Assembly: GCA_023261045.1 (NCBI GenBank)
Contig: JALRJZ010000002.1
Location: 1-56,099, forward strand
Reading direction: 5' to 3'
DNA from: Akkermansiaceae bacterium
GTDB taxonomy: Bacteria; Verrucomicrobiota; Verrucomicrobiia; Verrucomicrobiales; Akkermansiaceae
Length of the DNA: 56,099 bases
Every line of letters begins with the position of its first letter. Within the stretch, counting starts at the first letter, position 1. The notes beneath the pieces are model-generated. The model saw only the letters and a program-made list of their open reading frames with translations, searched no databases and was not told the origin of the DNA. Shown in pieces: positions 28,644 through 39,418 of the stretch. The position numbers and the translations under genes were made by a program.

Positions 28644-29990
28644 GTGAAAAAAGAGATTTGGAGTTTTTTGGGGCTGTTTTTTCAAGGATCGACCCTTCTC
28701 GCGGCTCCTCTGATTGAACAGAGTTCAACCTCGAGATTCTCTCTAGAATCTCTTCCGATGCCTGCAATCGATGATCTGGCGAAAATGTCGTCGAGAAAAC
28801 TCCTAGAAGGGAAAGCGGATCGAGGAAGTGGAGCGCTTGGTGTTCTCTTTGATGGGCAACTCCCCGGAGGAAGTGATGAACCTTCTCGGAATTTCTTTTT
28901 TGCTCAGGGGAGTGGCGGCGGGCGGCTACTCGTTGATCTTGGCAAAGAGATCGAGGTGAAATCTGTAGGCACCTATTCATGGCATCCAAGTTCACGCGCT
29001 GCTCAGCGCTATGATCTATACGGTGCGGATGCCAAGAGCATCCCGAAAGCATCACCTAGACCTGCGAAACCGGGAGAAGATTGGAAGTGGATTGAATCCG
29101 TAGACACGTCATCGATGAAGCCTGGGCAGCATGCGGTGATGGTCGGCAGAGAAGATGGAACTTCTTTGGGACGTTTTCGTTATCTGATTTTTGATATTTT
29201 TCCGAATGGAAACCAGGAACCTTTCAATGAGACTTTTTATAGCGAGATTGATGTCCTCGAGGTTGGTGAACGCGAGGTCCAGCGTCTTGAGCGCCCCAAG
29301 ACGATTGTCAAAAAAATCCAATCGACTTCGGGCAAATATTCATACGTGGTTGATGCGACAGATGCGCCTGATCTTGCACAGTGGGCCAGCGATAAGCTCG
29401 TTCCAGTGATGGATGAATGGTATCCTAAGATTATCAAAATGTTACCGGTGCCGGGAGTCACGCCCGCGAGCGAGATTTCCTTTACTTTAAAGGAGCCGGC
29501 GAATTTACCAGGTCATTTACGCGGTGTTCCGGCGTTTGCTACCGGAGATTCGGTGGTCTTTAATGCTGATTTTGTCCGGCGTGAAATTGCTGGGGAGTCA
29601 ATTGGAGCAGGAATCCACGAAATCGTTCATGTGGTGCAGTTTGGGGGGCGGGATCCACAGGGCCGCATCGCCCGTGGAAAACGGTTGCCGACATGGATTA
29701 CTGAGGGATCAGCCGATTATATTCGTTGGTTTCTCTTTGAGCCTGAAAAAAGAGGAGCGCGCATCAATCATCGGAATTTTGAGGCTGCGCGCTACGATAG
29801 TAGCTACCGAGTGAGTGCTCATTTTTTGAATTGGGTCATCGAGAATTATGAAAAAGACTTGATGCGAAAAATCAATTTATCAATTCATCAAGGTTATCGC
29901 GAAGAACTTTGGAAGGAGTGGACAGGAAAGAGTGTCAGTGAATTAGGCGCTCAATGGCGTGAAGCGAATCGGAAGCGTCTGGGACTCTGA
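28644..29990 (+). CDS. Secreted basic-secretory-protein (BSP)-like zinc metallopeptidase with N-terminal discoidin-like region
   Basis: HExxH in GAGIHEIVHVVQFGG followed by LPTWITEGSADYIRWFLFEP; N-terminal GGGRLLVDLGKEIEVKSVGTYSWHPSSRAAQRYDLYGAD. Confidence 0.82.
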   Translation: MKKEIWSFLGLFFQGSTLLAAPLIEQSSTSRFSLESLPMPAIDDLAKMSSRKLLEGKADRGSGALGVLFDGQLPGGSDEPSRNFFFAQGSGGGRLLVDLGKEIEVKSVGTYSWHPSSRAAQRYDLYGADAKSIPKASPRPAKPGEDWKWIESVDTSSMKPGQHAVMVGREDGTSLGRFRYLIFDIFPNGNQEPFNETFYSEIDVLEVGEREVQRLERPKTIVKKIQSTSGKYSYVVDATDAPDLAQWASDKLVPVMDEWYPKIIKMLPVPGVTPASEISFTLKEPANLPGHLRGVPAFATGDSVVFNADFVRREIAGESIGAGIHEIVHVVQFGGRDPQGRIARGKRLPTWITEGSADYIRWFLFEPEKRGARINHRNFEAARYDSSYRVSAHFLNWVIENYEKDLMRKINLSIHQGYREELWKEWTGKSVSELGAQWREANRKRLGL

Positions 29991-30033
29991 GCTCCAATTC
30001 TAGCTAAATTCAAATCATCATTATCAAAGAATC

Positions 30034-30378
30034 ATGCCTCGGTATCTTATTGAACAGCTCGACTCGCTAGAAGGTCAACCCTGCCCCTGTGGCATAGCAC
30101 GTCGGGCTTTTTGTCTTCCGGACAATCAAGTTGCAAGCATCCATCTCGTTGATATATCGGAAGAAGCGAGGGTTCATTATCATAAAGTGATGACGGAGAT
30201 TTACCTCATTTTGGAGGGTGAGGGATATTTAGAGCTTGATGGTCAGCAAGTACCGGTCAAACCGATGACGACAGTGATGATTCAACCGGGGTGCCGGCAC
30301 CGCGCGGTGGGCAAGATGAAGATCATCAATATTCCTATTCCGGCTTTTGATCCAAAAGATGAGTGGTTTGATGACTAG
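30034..30378 (+). CDS. Cupin-domain protein
   Basis: VHYHKVMTEIYLILEGEGYLELDGQQVPVKPMTTVMIQPGCRHRAVGKMKIINIPIPAFD. Confidence 0.92.
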   Translation: MPRYLIEQLDSLEGQPCPCGIARRAFCLPDNQVASIHLVDISEEARVHYHKVMTEIYLILEGEGYLELDGQQVPVKPMTTVMIQPGCRHRAVGKMKIINIPIPAFDPKDEWFDD

Positions 30379-31558
30379 CACAATAGGCGAGGGCCGCTTC
30401 AGCGGCAAAAGTTCCAGAGGCAAAACAACCTTGTAGGAGGTAGCCGCCAGTCGGAGCTTCCCAGTCGATCATTTCGCCGGCAGCAAACACGCCAGGGAGT
30501 TTTGGTAGCATGAGATCTTCATCAAGTTCTGGCCAGGCAATCCCCCCTGCTGAAGAAATTGCTTCTTCTAGGGGGCGAGGTTTCGTGAAGGGAATATCAC
30601 AGGATTTGGTGGCTTGTGCTAGAGATTGCGCAGAATCGAAAGGGCCGTGATACGCAGCTAAAAGCGCTCGCATGGACCCACATAATTTCCACCTGTATTT
30701 TGATTCCCTGAGGAAATTCTTTTTGACGCTCCCCATTTTTTTGACCAACTGCTCTACGGTAAAAGTGGGCTTTAAATCGAGTGAGACAATGGGCTGCGTT
30801 GAGGTTCTCAGTGCGGGTCCTAACTGATAAATTGGACCGCCTTCCATTCCGTACTGAGTCAGCATGATTTCTCCGCTCACCTTCTGAGGACCAACGGATG
30901 CGCTGATGTTTTTTAACGGTTTGCCATCAACGAAAGTCCTGAGCTCTTCGGGCCAGTTGACCTCCCAACCACAGTTTGCTGGGTGGAGTGAAGTGATGTC
31001 CACTTGAGTTGCTTGGAGTGTTTGCACCCAAGCCCCGTCTGATCCTGTTGCAGGCCAAGATCCACCTCCAAGGGCAAGAATAATGGCATCGGCGTGGATC
31101 GTAACCGAACCATTCGGTGTTTCAAAATCGACAGACCCCACACGTAAAGCTTTCATGCGATGTTGCATGCGAAGAGACACTCCTTGCGTGCGCAAACGAG
31201 CCAGCCAGCGCCGTAAAAGAGGTGCTGCCTTGAGAGCTGTGGGGTAGACTCTCCCTGAGCGTTGAACAAAAGTGTCCACCTCAAGTTGCGCAGCCCACGT
31301 TCTCAAGGCGTCGTTATCAAATCGACGAAGCAATTTCGGCCAAAGATTCTGCGGTTGATCAGGACCTTGATAGCGGGTTTGAAACGAATCGATTTGTTCG
31401 GAGTGTGTGAGATTGAGGCCTCCTTTTCCAGCGACTAGGAATTTTCGACCAACTGAGCGTTTTTGATCACAAAGAATGACCTCGGCACCAGTGGCAGAGG
31501 CCACTTCCGCGGCACGTAGGCCAGCAGGACCACCTCCGATGACAAGGATCTTCGACAC
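30335..31558 (-). CDS. NAD(P)/FAD-dependent oxidoreductase, HI0933/BaiN-like flavoprotein (TIGR03862-type)
   Basis: KILVIGGGPAGLRAAEVASATGAEVILCDQKRSVGRKFLVAGKGGLNLTHSE; C-terminal GVFAAGEMIDWEAPTGGYLLQGCFASG. GTG start at 31558 preferred over 31687, avoiding overlap with the divergent gene. Confidence 0.9.
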   Translation of the reverse strand: MSKILVIGGGPAGLRAAEVASATGAEVILCDQKRSVGRKFLVAGKGGLNLTHSEQIDSFQTRYQGPDQPQNLWPKLLRRFDNDALRTWAAQLEVDTFVQRSGRVYPTALKAAPLLRRWLARLRTQGVSLRMQHRMKALRVGSVDFETPNGSVTIHADAIILALGGGSWPATGSDGAWVQTLQATQVDITSLHPANCGWEVNWPEELRTFVDGKPLKNISASVGPQKVSGEIMLTQYGMEGGPIYQLGPALRTSTQPIVSLDLKPTFTVEQLVKKMGSVKKNFLRESKYRWKLCGSMRALLAAYHGPFDSAQSLAQATKSCDIPFTKPRPLEEAISSAGGIAWPELDEDLMLPKLPGVFAAGEMIDWEAPTGGYLLQGCFASGTFAAEAALAYCASHQTTHLLDQKPE

Positions 31559-31686
31559 GAGAAGCTTTATCTGGTTGAAGTTCTTGAGAAGCGAGAACGA
31601 AGTCCCATGTTTATTGATTTCTTTGTGACTCTGGCACGTTTTCTTAGGAGTTGATGCAGCGCGATAGCTCTCTACTATCAGCAACA

Positions 31687-34600
31687 ATGCTTAAGAGTCT
31701 CTTTTTTCTTCTCTGTTTGTTCTTAAGTTTTGCACTTCAAACTGATGGGAAAACCCGCGGGCAGAGGGCAACCGAGCAAGCAAAAGCAAACCCAAATGCC
31801 AAGTGGTGGGAGCTCATGGACACGGGCCCCTTTATCAGTGATACTTTTTTGGATGGAGGCGCTGAAGGCGAGGTGGCAGCGCTTAAAGGAATTGCAATCA
31901 AGCTTGGGCCAGAGGAAGACCACACCGTTGTCTTCGATACAGAGACTTTGCGGATGGTCGCAGGCTTCCAAGGAAGGGTGAAACTCGCAGGAACAGCTTG
32001 GAGTGGAAAGCACGCAGACAACTCCTCTCTACCTGCGAATAAAATGGATTATTTCTTTGCGACACAGAGAGGACCGGGAGTCGCGGTGAATGGTAAATGG
32101 GAAGATGTGCGGCCATCTCGCCAGGGAAATCTGCCAGATCAATGCGGCAAATATCTCGGATTATACCGCCATCGAGATGGGACGACACTATGCTACCAGG
32201 TTGGGACTACCATTCTTTACGAAGTTCCCTCGCTACGGGGTGGAAGTATTGTTCGTACTTTTAGCTCAGAAGCGGGCGCAATCATTGGCGAAGAGATTGA
32301 GCTCCTTTTGCTCGACCCTCTTGAAGGGGCAAAAGAAATTGAGGTCACTCTTCGTGATGCGGGCCAAGAAAGGTCCTCTGGAGTGAGCCTCAAAACGCAA
32401 ATGAACGGTCGAGTTGTCCTTGAAATGAGCAAAGGAGCTCGGTTGGGGACGGCCCTTGAAATTGTTTATACTCCCAAAGATGCAGTGAGCAGAGACGGCG
32501 ATGTGAAGTTGGAACCGGTGGACTCTTCTAACCTGAGAAGCGGGGGGCCTTCGCTGTTTCCTGAAATCATCAGTGTGAGAGGTCGCTTAGCTGAACCAAA
32601 AAATGGCTACGCTGCCGATGAGCTCTTGCTGCCCAAAGACAATCCCTGGAGATCGAATATTCGCTTTGGTGCTTTCGATTTTTTTGCTGATGGGAAGCGA
32701 GTTGCCTGCTCGACATGGAATGGAGACGTCTGGATTGCCGAGGGAATTGATGGTGATCTTTCTGAGATCAAGTGGCGCCGTTTCGCAAGTGGCCTTTTTC
32801 AGACCTTGGGGTTAAAGATCGTCGACGATACGATCTACACCCATGGACGGGATCAGATTACTCGATTGCATGACTTAAACGGTGATGGAGAGGCAGATTT
32901 TTACGAGTGTTTTAATAACGATGTTTTAATCACGAAAGGGTTTCACGAGTTTGCTTTTGATCTACAGACTGATAGCGACGGATATTTTTATTTTAGTAAA
33001 GGAGCACCAGTCCTGTCGGGAGGGCGTGGGTTCTCCGAGCTGACAGATCATTCAGGTGTCATTTTAAGGGTGAGCCCAGACGGCCAAGAGATGCAAAGAA
33101 TGGCATGGGGACTGAGAGCTCCAGGAGGGATTGGCATTGGTCCTCACGGAGAAATGACCACTGGGGAGAACGAAGGAAGCTTTGTTCCTCGGTGTAAAAT
33201 CACCTGGAGTCAGAAAGACGGAAGTAGCTTTCATGGAGTGATTCCTAGCGAGTGGGTCAATAAAGAGTTTGTGAAGGTGAAGCCGGCGATGCCCACCGAT
33301 TATGAAAAGCCGCTTTGTTGGTTACCCTATTACGTGGACAACTCCAGCGGTAGCCAGATGTGGGCCCCCGAAAACAGCTCTTGGGAAAACCATGCTGGCC
33401 AGATGTTGCACCTCTCGTATGGCAAAAGCTCGATTTATCGAACCCTAGTTGATGAGGTGAATGGACAAGTTCAAGGAGGGGTTTATCGACTTCCAATTGA
33501 TTTGACGACCGCGGCCATGCGAGGCCGCTTCCATCCTCAGTCTGGGCATTTTTACGTCATTGGATTTCGCGGTTGGCAGACCAATGGAGGAACTGGTTTT
33601 CAACGAATTCGTTTTATCGAAGACCAAAAGCCGGTGCCTCTCCAATTAGAAGCCTTCGAGAACGGTCTGCGAATCAGCTTCAGCGACCTCCTTGACGGTG
33701 ACGTCGTCAATGACCCTCGGCGTTACCGTATTAGTAAATGGGATTATGTCTGGGGGCCACAATACGGTTCAGGACGATTCTCTATTGATGACTACGATGC
33801 GCCAGCACGTCAGCGAGCATTAAAAGAAGCCTCTAAAGAGGGTGAAAATCAGGTCGATGCCGTCGAGATTCGGGCTGCCCAATTGTTGCCTGATGGGAAG
33901 TCGGTCTTTCTTTTCATTCCAGACATGACAGCCGCGATGCAGATGGAAATCCGCATGGACCTCTCAGACGTCAACAAAAACGAATTTAAGGAAACGATCT
34001 GGAACACCATCCACCACTTGCGTCCACCTTTTTGGGAGCACGGTCTCGATTTGGCTCACCTTCCCCAGATTAAAAAAGAAGCTCTGGGTAATCAGGGATT
34101 GATTCTCAAAACATCAAAGGGAAGCTCTGAAGACGCGGTCGTCCTAGATCGTCTGGCTCTCACCCTGGATTCGCGCAGCGCAATGACCAGTTTTATTCCA
34201 AGCGCTCAAGCCACTTTTGAGGGAGATCTGATTGTCAAAGAACGAGACAAGATTGCTTTTCGTCTTGAGGGCCGAGGATGGGCAAGTTTGAAGCTCGATG
34301 GGCAAAAGCTCATCGAGGGGCAGTTGCCTCTCGAGGCGGGTGCCATTGAGTTGGAATCAGGCCCCCATGCCTTACATTGTTATTTTAAGAAAGCACCGGA
34401 AGGAACAAGTCGGATTCGACTCCTGTGGAGTGGTCAGGACTTTGTTTGGGAGCCTGTGAGTCCATCAGCCTACCGTCACCACCCAGACTCCACCCTAGCG
34501 GTCAAACAAAAGGCTCGCAACGGACGACAGTTATTTGCTTCGGCAGGTTGTGTGCGTTGCCATCAAGGAGATCAAAAAATGTTTAAACCAGGTGAAACGA

Positions 34601-35886
34601 TGCCCGAACTTCTAGAGAGGCTTCCGGACTTCGAAAACATTGGCAATCGGATGAACCAAAGTTGGTTGGCGAAGTGGGTGAGGATGCCCGAAAATCATTG
34701 CCCTACGGTTGCGCCAGATGAGGCAGAGGATATAGCCGCCTACCTCGCGACCATCAAGACGAGGGAACTCCGTGTCATCGCGGGTGACGCTCAAGCCGGA
34801 GACAAACTCATCAAAGAGCTCTATTTTGAACCGTGGGCAGAGATGTTATCTAAACGTCATCAGTTCACCAAAGCAGGTCTTCAGAACTTCCTCTTAAATC
34901 CGGCAACTCATGCTGCCGATACGACCTTTCCGCAGCTTCATTTGACTCCCAAAGAGGCTGCGGATATTGCCGCTTGGATCGAGCAGCGACAACCCAAGCC
35001 AGTTTCTCCTTTGCCTGGTGATGTGATTAAAGGTCAAAAGATGGTGACCCAACGTTGTGCTGTATGTCACCAGCCTGGCGAGGGTGTGTCCTATGAATTT
35101 AGCGCATCAAAGGTGAAAGAAATGTGGGAAACTGAATGGTTTGAGAAAGGATGCCTCTCGGAGCAAGAAGGGAATGCTCCCGAATTGAGGCTGAGCTTTG
35201 ACCAAAAACAGGCACTCTTTGCTTTTAAAAACTTTGATGGAAATCGAAATCTCGGTGCTGTTCGCCGGTTTGTTGCTCATGAGTATGCGACTCGAACCAT
35301 GGAGAGACTCCAATGCACGAAATGTCATTCGGGGGAAAACGAGCTCCCTGATCTTTCGTTAGCTGGAGAGAAGTTTAACACTCATTGGATCGAAGGGCTT
35401 CTTGCAGGAGAAGGCCTCAAGGTGCGTCCGTGGATGCAGGCAAAAATGCCTGCCTTTGTGAGCCGCTCGGCTCTCCTTGCAAAAGGGTTAGCCTATCGAG
35501 CAGGCATGGATTTAGAAAGCCAAGAGCTGGAGAGTCACCAAGAGCTGGTAAAGACAGGGGAGATGATCGCTGGCATGAATGGATATGGCTGTGTTGCGTG
35601 CCATGCCCATGGGCAGAGCCCAGCGATTCAAGCTTTTGAAGGACAGGGGCCCAACCTCCAAGTGTCGAGCGAAAGATTGCGTCCCGGATATTACCATTCT
35701 TGGATGTTTTGGCCCCAACGCTTTGTGTCCACGACCATTATGCCGAAGTACACGACCAATAAGAAGCAGGCCTTAAATGCGAGTTACTTCCAAGGGAATG
35801 CAGAAAAACAATTCCAAGCGCTTTGGCATTGGATGCATTCTCTTGAGGGAGCGCAACATGCTCCGCTTCCTTCCAAGGAGAACTAA
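31687..35886 (+). CDS. Large secreted fused beta-propeller dehydrogenase-like + PA14-like + multihaem cytochrome c protein (PVC type)
   Basis: Signal peptide MLKSLFFLLCLFLSFALQ; propeller segments DQITRLHDLNGDGEADFYECFNNDVLITKGFHEFAFDLQTDSDGYFYFSKG; PA14-like FRLEGRGWASLKLDGQKLIEG; four CXXCH (CVRCH, CAVCH, CTKCH, CVACH). Confidence 0.9.
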   Translation: MLKSLFFLLCLFLSFALQTDGKTRGQRATEQAKANPNAKWWELMDTGPFISDTFLDGGAEGEVAALKGIAIKLGPEEDHTVVFDTETLRMVAGFQGRVKLAGTAWSGKHADNSSLPANKMDYFFATQRGPGVAVNGKWEDVRPSRQGNLPDQCGKYLGLYRHRDGTTLCYQVGTTILYEVPSLRGGSIVRTFSSEAGAIIGEEIELLLLDPLEGAKEIEVTLRDAGQERSSGVSLKTQMNGRVVLEMSKGARLGTALEIVYTPKDAVSRDGDVKLEPVDSSNLRSGGPSLFPEIISVRGRLAEPKNGYAADELLLPKDNPWRSNIRFGAFDFFADGKRVACSTWNGDVWIAEGIDGDLSEIKWRRFASGLFQTLGLKIVDDTIYTHGRDQITRLHDLNGDGEADFYECFNNDVLITKGFHEFAFDLQTDSDGYFYFSKGAPVLSGGRGFSELTDHSGVILRVSPDGQEMQRMAWGLRAPGGIGIGPHGEMTTGENEGSFVPRCKITWSQKDGSSFHGVIPSEWVNKEFVKVKPAMPTDYEKPLCWLPYYVDNSSGSQMWAPENSSWENHAGQMLHLSYGKSSIYRTLVDEVNGQVQGGVYRLPIDLTTAAMRGRFHPQSGHFYVIGFRGWQTNGGTGFQRIRFIEDQKPVPLQLEAFENGLRISFSDLLDGDVVNDPRRYRISKWDYVWGPQYGSGRFSIDDYDAPARQRALKEASKEGENQVDAVEIRAAQLLPDGKSVFLFIPDMTAAMQMEIRMDLSDVNKNEFKETIWNTIHHLRPPFWEHGLDLAHLPQIKKEALGNQGLILKTSKGSSEDAVVLDRLALTLDSRSAMTSFIPSAQATFEGDLIVKERDKIAFRLEGRGWASLKLDGQKLIEGQLPLEAGAIELESGPHALHCYFKKAPEGTSRIRLLWSGQDFVWEPVSPSAYRHHPDSTLAVKQKARNGRQLFASAGCVRCHQGDQKMFKPGETMPELLERLPDFENIGNRMNQSWLAKWVRMPENHCPTVAPDEAEDIAAYLATIKTRELRVIAGDAQAGDKLIKELYFEPWAEMLSKRHQFTKAGLQNFLLNPATHAADTTFPQLHLTPKEAADIAAWIEQRQPKPVSPLPGDVIKGQKMVTQRCAVCHQPGEGVSYEFSASKVKEMWETEWFEKGCLSEQEGNAPELRLSFDQKQALFAFKNFDGNRNLGAVRRFVAHEYATRTMERLQCTKCHSGENELPDLSLAGEKFNTHWIEGLLAGEGLKVRPWMQAKMPAFVSRSALLAKGLAYRAGMDLESQELESHQELVKTGEMIAGMNGYGCVACHAHGQSPAIQAFEGQGPNLQVSSERLRPGYYHSWMFWPQRFVSTTIMPKYTTNKKQALNASYFQGNAEKQFQALWHWMHSLEGAQHAPLPSKEN

Positions 35887-35926
35887 ATCTTAAAAAAATT
35901 CGACTCGCTTAGCTCCTGGGTGGATC

Positions 35927-38900
35927 TTATCCGTGATACTCCTGAAGTGCGGTGACTGTCAGTTCGTTTTCCTGAAGTGAGCGAATCGCTTTTACGCTCG
36001 CTTCTGCAGCGGCAAGGTTCGTGCAGTGACTCACCTTGTATTGGACGGCACCGGAGCGAATCTTGACTTCGTCGATGCGGGCTTCATGCCCACTTGGAGT
36101 ATTAATGATGAAATGGAGTTCTCCATTTTTCATCATATCCATGACGGTTGGGCGTCTGCCTTCACTGAGCTTATAGAGTCGCTCGACAGGAATGGAGTTC
36201 TCTTCAAGAAACTTGTAGGTGCCCCCAGTTGAGTGGATTTTGAACCCTAGTTCGGCAAGATCACGCGCGACATCCAGTGCACGGGGCTTATCTCGATCGT
36301 TGACCGATAGGAAGACGTTGCCTGATTTAGGAAGTGGATTAAAGGCCGAAATCTGGGCCTTTGCGTAGGCCATCCCGAGATCGGCGTCAGCACCCATCAC
36401 TTCACCCGTCGATTTCATCTCTGGTCCTAGGACGATATCGATTCCCGGAAAACGCCCCCAAGGGAAGACGGCTTCCTTCACACAGAAACAAGGAGGTAGT
36501 GTTTCTTCGGTAAATCCAAGATCTACAAGTTTGTGGCCAACCATGATTTTGGCCGCGAGTTTGGCGAGAGGGACACCAATTGATTTTGAGACAAAGGGAA
36601 CAGTTCGTGAAGCTCGTGGATTCACCTCGATGACATAAAGCTCATCATCCTTGACGGCAAATTGGATGTTCATCAAACCGCGCACTTCAAGCTCTCGAGC
36701 AAGTGCTTTTGCGCCATCGGTGATTTCCTTCTTAATTTTCTCACTCAATGAGAAGGCTGGAATCACACAAGCAGAGTCTCCGGAGTGGATGCCAGCTTGC
36801 TCGATATGCTCCATAATTGCGCCGATGACCGAAGTCTCTCCATCGGAAATACAGTCGACATCAACCTCGGTGGCATTTTCTAAAAAGCGATCGACGAGAA
36901 TCGGTCGGTCGGGAGCAACATCAGCAGCATTGCGAATGTAGTGTCTGAGCTCATCATCATTGTAAACAATCATCATTCCACGTCCGCCAAGAACGAAACT
37001 TGGGCGCACAAGAACTGGGTATCCAATGCGTTCGGCGATCGCCACGGCCTCGTCCTCCGAGACAGCCGTTCCCGCTTCCGCCTGCTTGAGGCCAATGCGA
37101 TCAAGAAGGGCCGAGAAAAACTTACGATCTTCAGCCAGTTCGATTGACTTCGGCGAAGTTCCGATGACGGGCACACCGTGGCGTTCAAGATCTGCGGCAA
37201 GGTTCAGAGGTGTTTGTCCTCCGAACTGGACGATCACACCATCAGGTTTTTCTTGGTCACAGATGTTGAGGACATCCTCGAGGGTGAGGGGCTCAAAGTA
37301 GAGCTTATCGGAGGTGTCGTAGTCCGTTGAAACCGTCTCTGGGTTAGAGTTTACCATCACGGATTCGTAGCCAAGCTCCCGAAGAGCAAAGGAGGCGTGA
37401 ACACAGCAATAGTCGAATTCAATCCCTTGGCCGATTCGGTTAGGTCCCCCTCCAAGGATGACGATTTTTTTCGTTTCGGATTCGCGAGCTTCATTTTCAT
37501 CCCCATAGGTTGAGTAATAGTAGGGGGTGGCAGCCTCAAATTCGGCTGCACAGGTATCGACAAGGCGGTAGGTGGGAATAATTCCTTTCTCTTTTCGCTC
37601 AGCGCGCACCTCATCAGCGCTGATGCCGCGTGCCTGCGCTATTTGCACATCAGAGAAGCCAAGCTTTTTAGCGCGTCTTAAATCTAAGTTCGCGAGGTTT
37701 TTCCCTTCTTCGACAATGACACGCATGTTCTCGAGGAACCAAGGATCGATCTGAGTCGCATCAAAGATTTCTTCGATCGTCCATCCTGTTTCAAAGGCAA
37801 CTTTTAACCAGAAGATTCGCTCAGCGTTTGGAACGTGTAGTTTGCGTTCAACTTTTTCGCGGGTTCCCTCACTATCCTTACCATCAAAGCCAAACCCAAA
37901 CCGGCCAGTCTCAAGGGAACGGAGGGCTTTTTGGAGTGATTCTTTGAAAGTGCGGCCGATGGACATGGCTTCTCCAACGGCTTTCATTGAAGTCGTTAGC
38001 ACAGGATCCGCAGTCGCGAATTTTTCAAAAGTGAAGCGAGGGAGTTTGGTGACAACGTAGTCGATTGTTGGTTCAAAGGAGGCGGGAGTTTCCTTGGTAA
38101 TGTCATTGGGAAGCTCATCGAGGGTGTATCCGACAGCAAGCTTCGCAGCGATTTTTGCGATGGGAAAGCCAGTGGCTTTCGAGGCGAGTGCAGATGATCG
38201 ACTCACTCTGGGATTCATCTCAATGACGATGCATCGACCGGTTTTTGGATCGACGGAAAACTGAATATTTGATCCGCCCGTCTCAACGCCAATTTCACGA
38301 ATCACGGCGAAGGAAGCATCCCGCATGATCTGATACTCACGGTCAGAAAGCGTTTGAGCTGGGGCAACCGTAATGGAGTCGCCGGTGTGAACGCCCATCG
38401 GATCGAGGTTCTCGATGGAGCAGACGACCACGCAGTTGTCAGCGTGGTCTCGCATCACTTCCATTTCGTATTCTTTCCAACCAAGAAGACATTCCTCCAC
38501 CAACACTTCGGTGGTGGGTGAGAGGTCAAGGCCACGGGTGACGATGGTTTCGAACTCTTCCTTGTTATAAGCTATTCCTCCACCAGTTCCGCCAAGGGTA
38601 AAGGCTGGTCGGATGACGAGCGGGAAAGAGCCGATTTCCTCGGCAATTTTTTTGGCCTCCTCCATCGAATGAGCCACACCAGAAACTGGAAGATCGAGTC
38701 CGATTTTGATCATCGCGTCTTTAAAACGCTGGCGATTTTCCCCCTTATCGATGGCATCGGCATTCGCACCAATCATTCGCACCCCAAGACGATCGAGGGT
38801 TCCAGCGTGATAAAGATCCATCGAGACGTTCAGAGCGGTCTGTCCCCCAAGAGTGGGAAGGAGCGCGTCTGGTTTTTCCTTGATAATGATCTTTTCGATG

Positions 38901-39118
38901 ACTTCCGCCGTGATTGGCTCGATGTAGGTCCGCTCGGCAAACTGCGGATCTGTCATGATGGTGGCGGGATTCGAATTCACCAGCACCACTTCATATCCCT
39001 CTTCCCGTAGTGCCTTACAGGCTTGGGTGCCGGAATAGTCGAACTCGCATCCTTGGCCGATGACAATCGGGCCTGCTCCGACGACGAGTATTTTTTTGAT
39101 GCTGGTATCCTTGGGCAT
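35927..39118 (-). CDS. carB: Carbamoyl-phosphate synthase large subunit
   Basis: [58 protein letters not shown] plus duplicated ATP-grasp halves; 1063 aa. Confidence 0.99.
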   Translation of the reverse strand: MPKDTSIKKILVVGAGPIVIGQGCEFDYSGTQACKALREEGYEVVLVNSNPATIMTDPQFAERTYIEPITAEVIEKIIIKEKPDALLPTLGGQTALNVSMDLYHAGTLDRLGVRMIGANADAIDKGENRQRFKDAMIKIGLDLPVSGVAHSMEEAKKIAEEIGSFPLVIRPAFTLGGTGGGIAYNKEEFETIVTRGLDLSPTTEVLVEECLLGWKEYEMEVMRDHADNCVVVCSIENLDPMGVHTGDSITVAPAQTLSDREYQIMRDASFAVIREIGVETGGSNIQFSVDPKTGRCIVIEMNPRVSRSSALASKATGFPIAKIAAKLAVGYTLDELPNDITKETPASFEPTIDYVVTKLPRFTFEKFATADPVLTTSMKAVGEAMSIGRTFKESLQKALRSLETGRFGFGFDGKDSEGTREKVERKLHVPNAERIFWLKVAFETGWTIEEIFDATQIDPWFLENMRVIVEEGKNLANLDLRRAKKLGFSDVQIAQARGISADEVRAERKEKGIIPTYRLVDTCAAEFEAATPYYYSTYGDENEARESETKKIVILGGGPNRIGQGIEFDYCCVHASFALRELGYESVMVNSNPETVSTDYDTSDKLYFEPLTLEDVLNICDQEKPDGVIVQFGGQTPLNLAADLERHGVPVIGTSPKSIELAEDRKFFSALLDRIGLKQAEAGTAVSEDEAVAIAERIGYPVLVRPSFVLGGRGMMIVYNDDELRHYIRNAADVAPDRPILVDRFLENATEVDVDCISDGETSVIGAIMEHIEQAGIHSGDSACVIPAFSLSEKIKKEITDGAKALARELEVRGLMNIQFAVKDDELYVIEVNPRASRTVPFVSKSIGVPLAKLAAKIMVGHKLVDLGFTEETLPPCFCVKEAVFPWGRFPGIDIVLGPEMKSTGEVMGADADLGMAYAKAQISAFNPLPKSGNVFLSVNDRDKPRALDVARDLAELGFKIHSTGGTYKFLEENSIPVERLYKLSEGRRPTVMDMMKNGELHFIINTPSGHEARIDEVKIRSGAVQYKVSHCTNLAAAEASVKAIRSLQENELTVTALQEYHG

Positions 39119-39214
39119 GTTTTTAAAGCGATGTGGCTAAAACTTCGTGTATCTGCCAAGGGGTTGGAGTTTTGTAAAGAGTGATCGTCTTGATTTAAAA
39201 GGTTAAGTGAGGGA

Positions 39215-39242
39215 GGGCCCAACGGCCCTTTGGGTTGGGCCT
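39215..39242. other. GC-rich inverted repeat in the intergenic region upstream of carB
   Basis: ggcccaa (39216-39222) and ttgggcc (39235-39241) with a loop that also contains ggccc. No T tract. Confidence 0.4.
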
Positions 39243-39418
39243 CGAAACTTCGAGAATGAAGGGGCTTCCCTTGAGGTTAATGTTTAGGAAATCTTTAATG
39301 AATCGCGGAGTTTTTGGGGCCTGGTCGATGGCGAAGTCTCCTTTGATTCATCAGAGCAATCGATTTTTCCCATCCAAGGCTTTGAGTTGCATCAGCCTCC
39401 AACTGGGGGAATAGTCTG

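Noticed and set aside
28549-29055. 168-aa minus-strand ORF
   Set aside because: Antisense to the BSP-like peptidase N-terminus; composition not protein-like.
39215-39242. Inverted repeat as a Rho-independent terminator
   Set aside because: GC-rich pairing but no T tract on either strand and not directly downstream of a gene; kept only as an unassigned inverted repeat.
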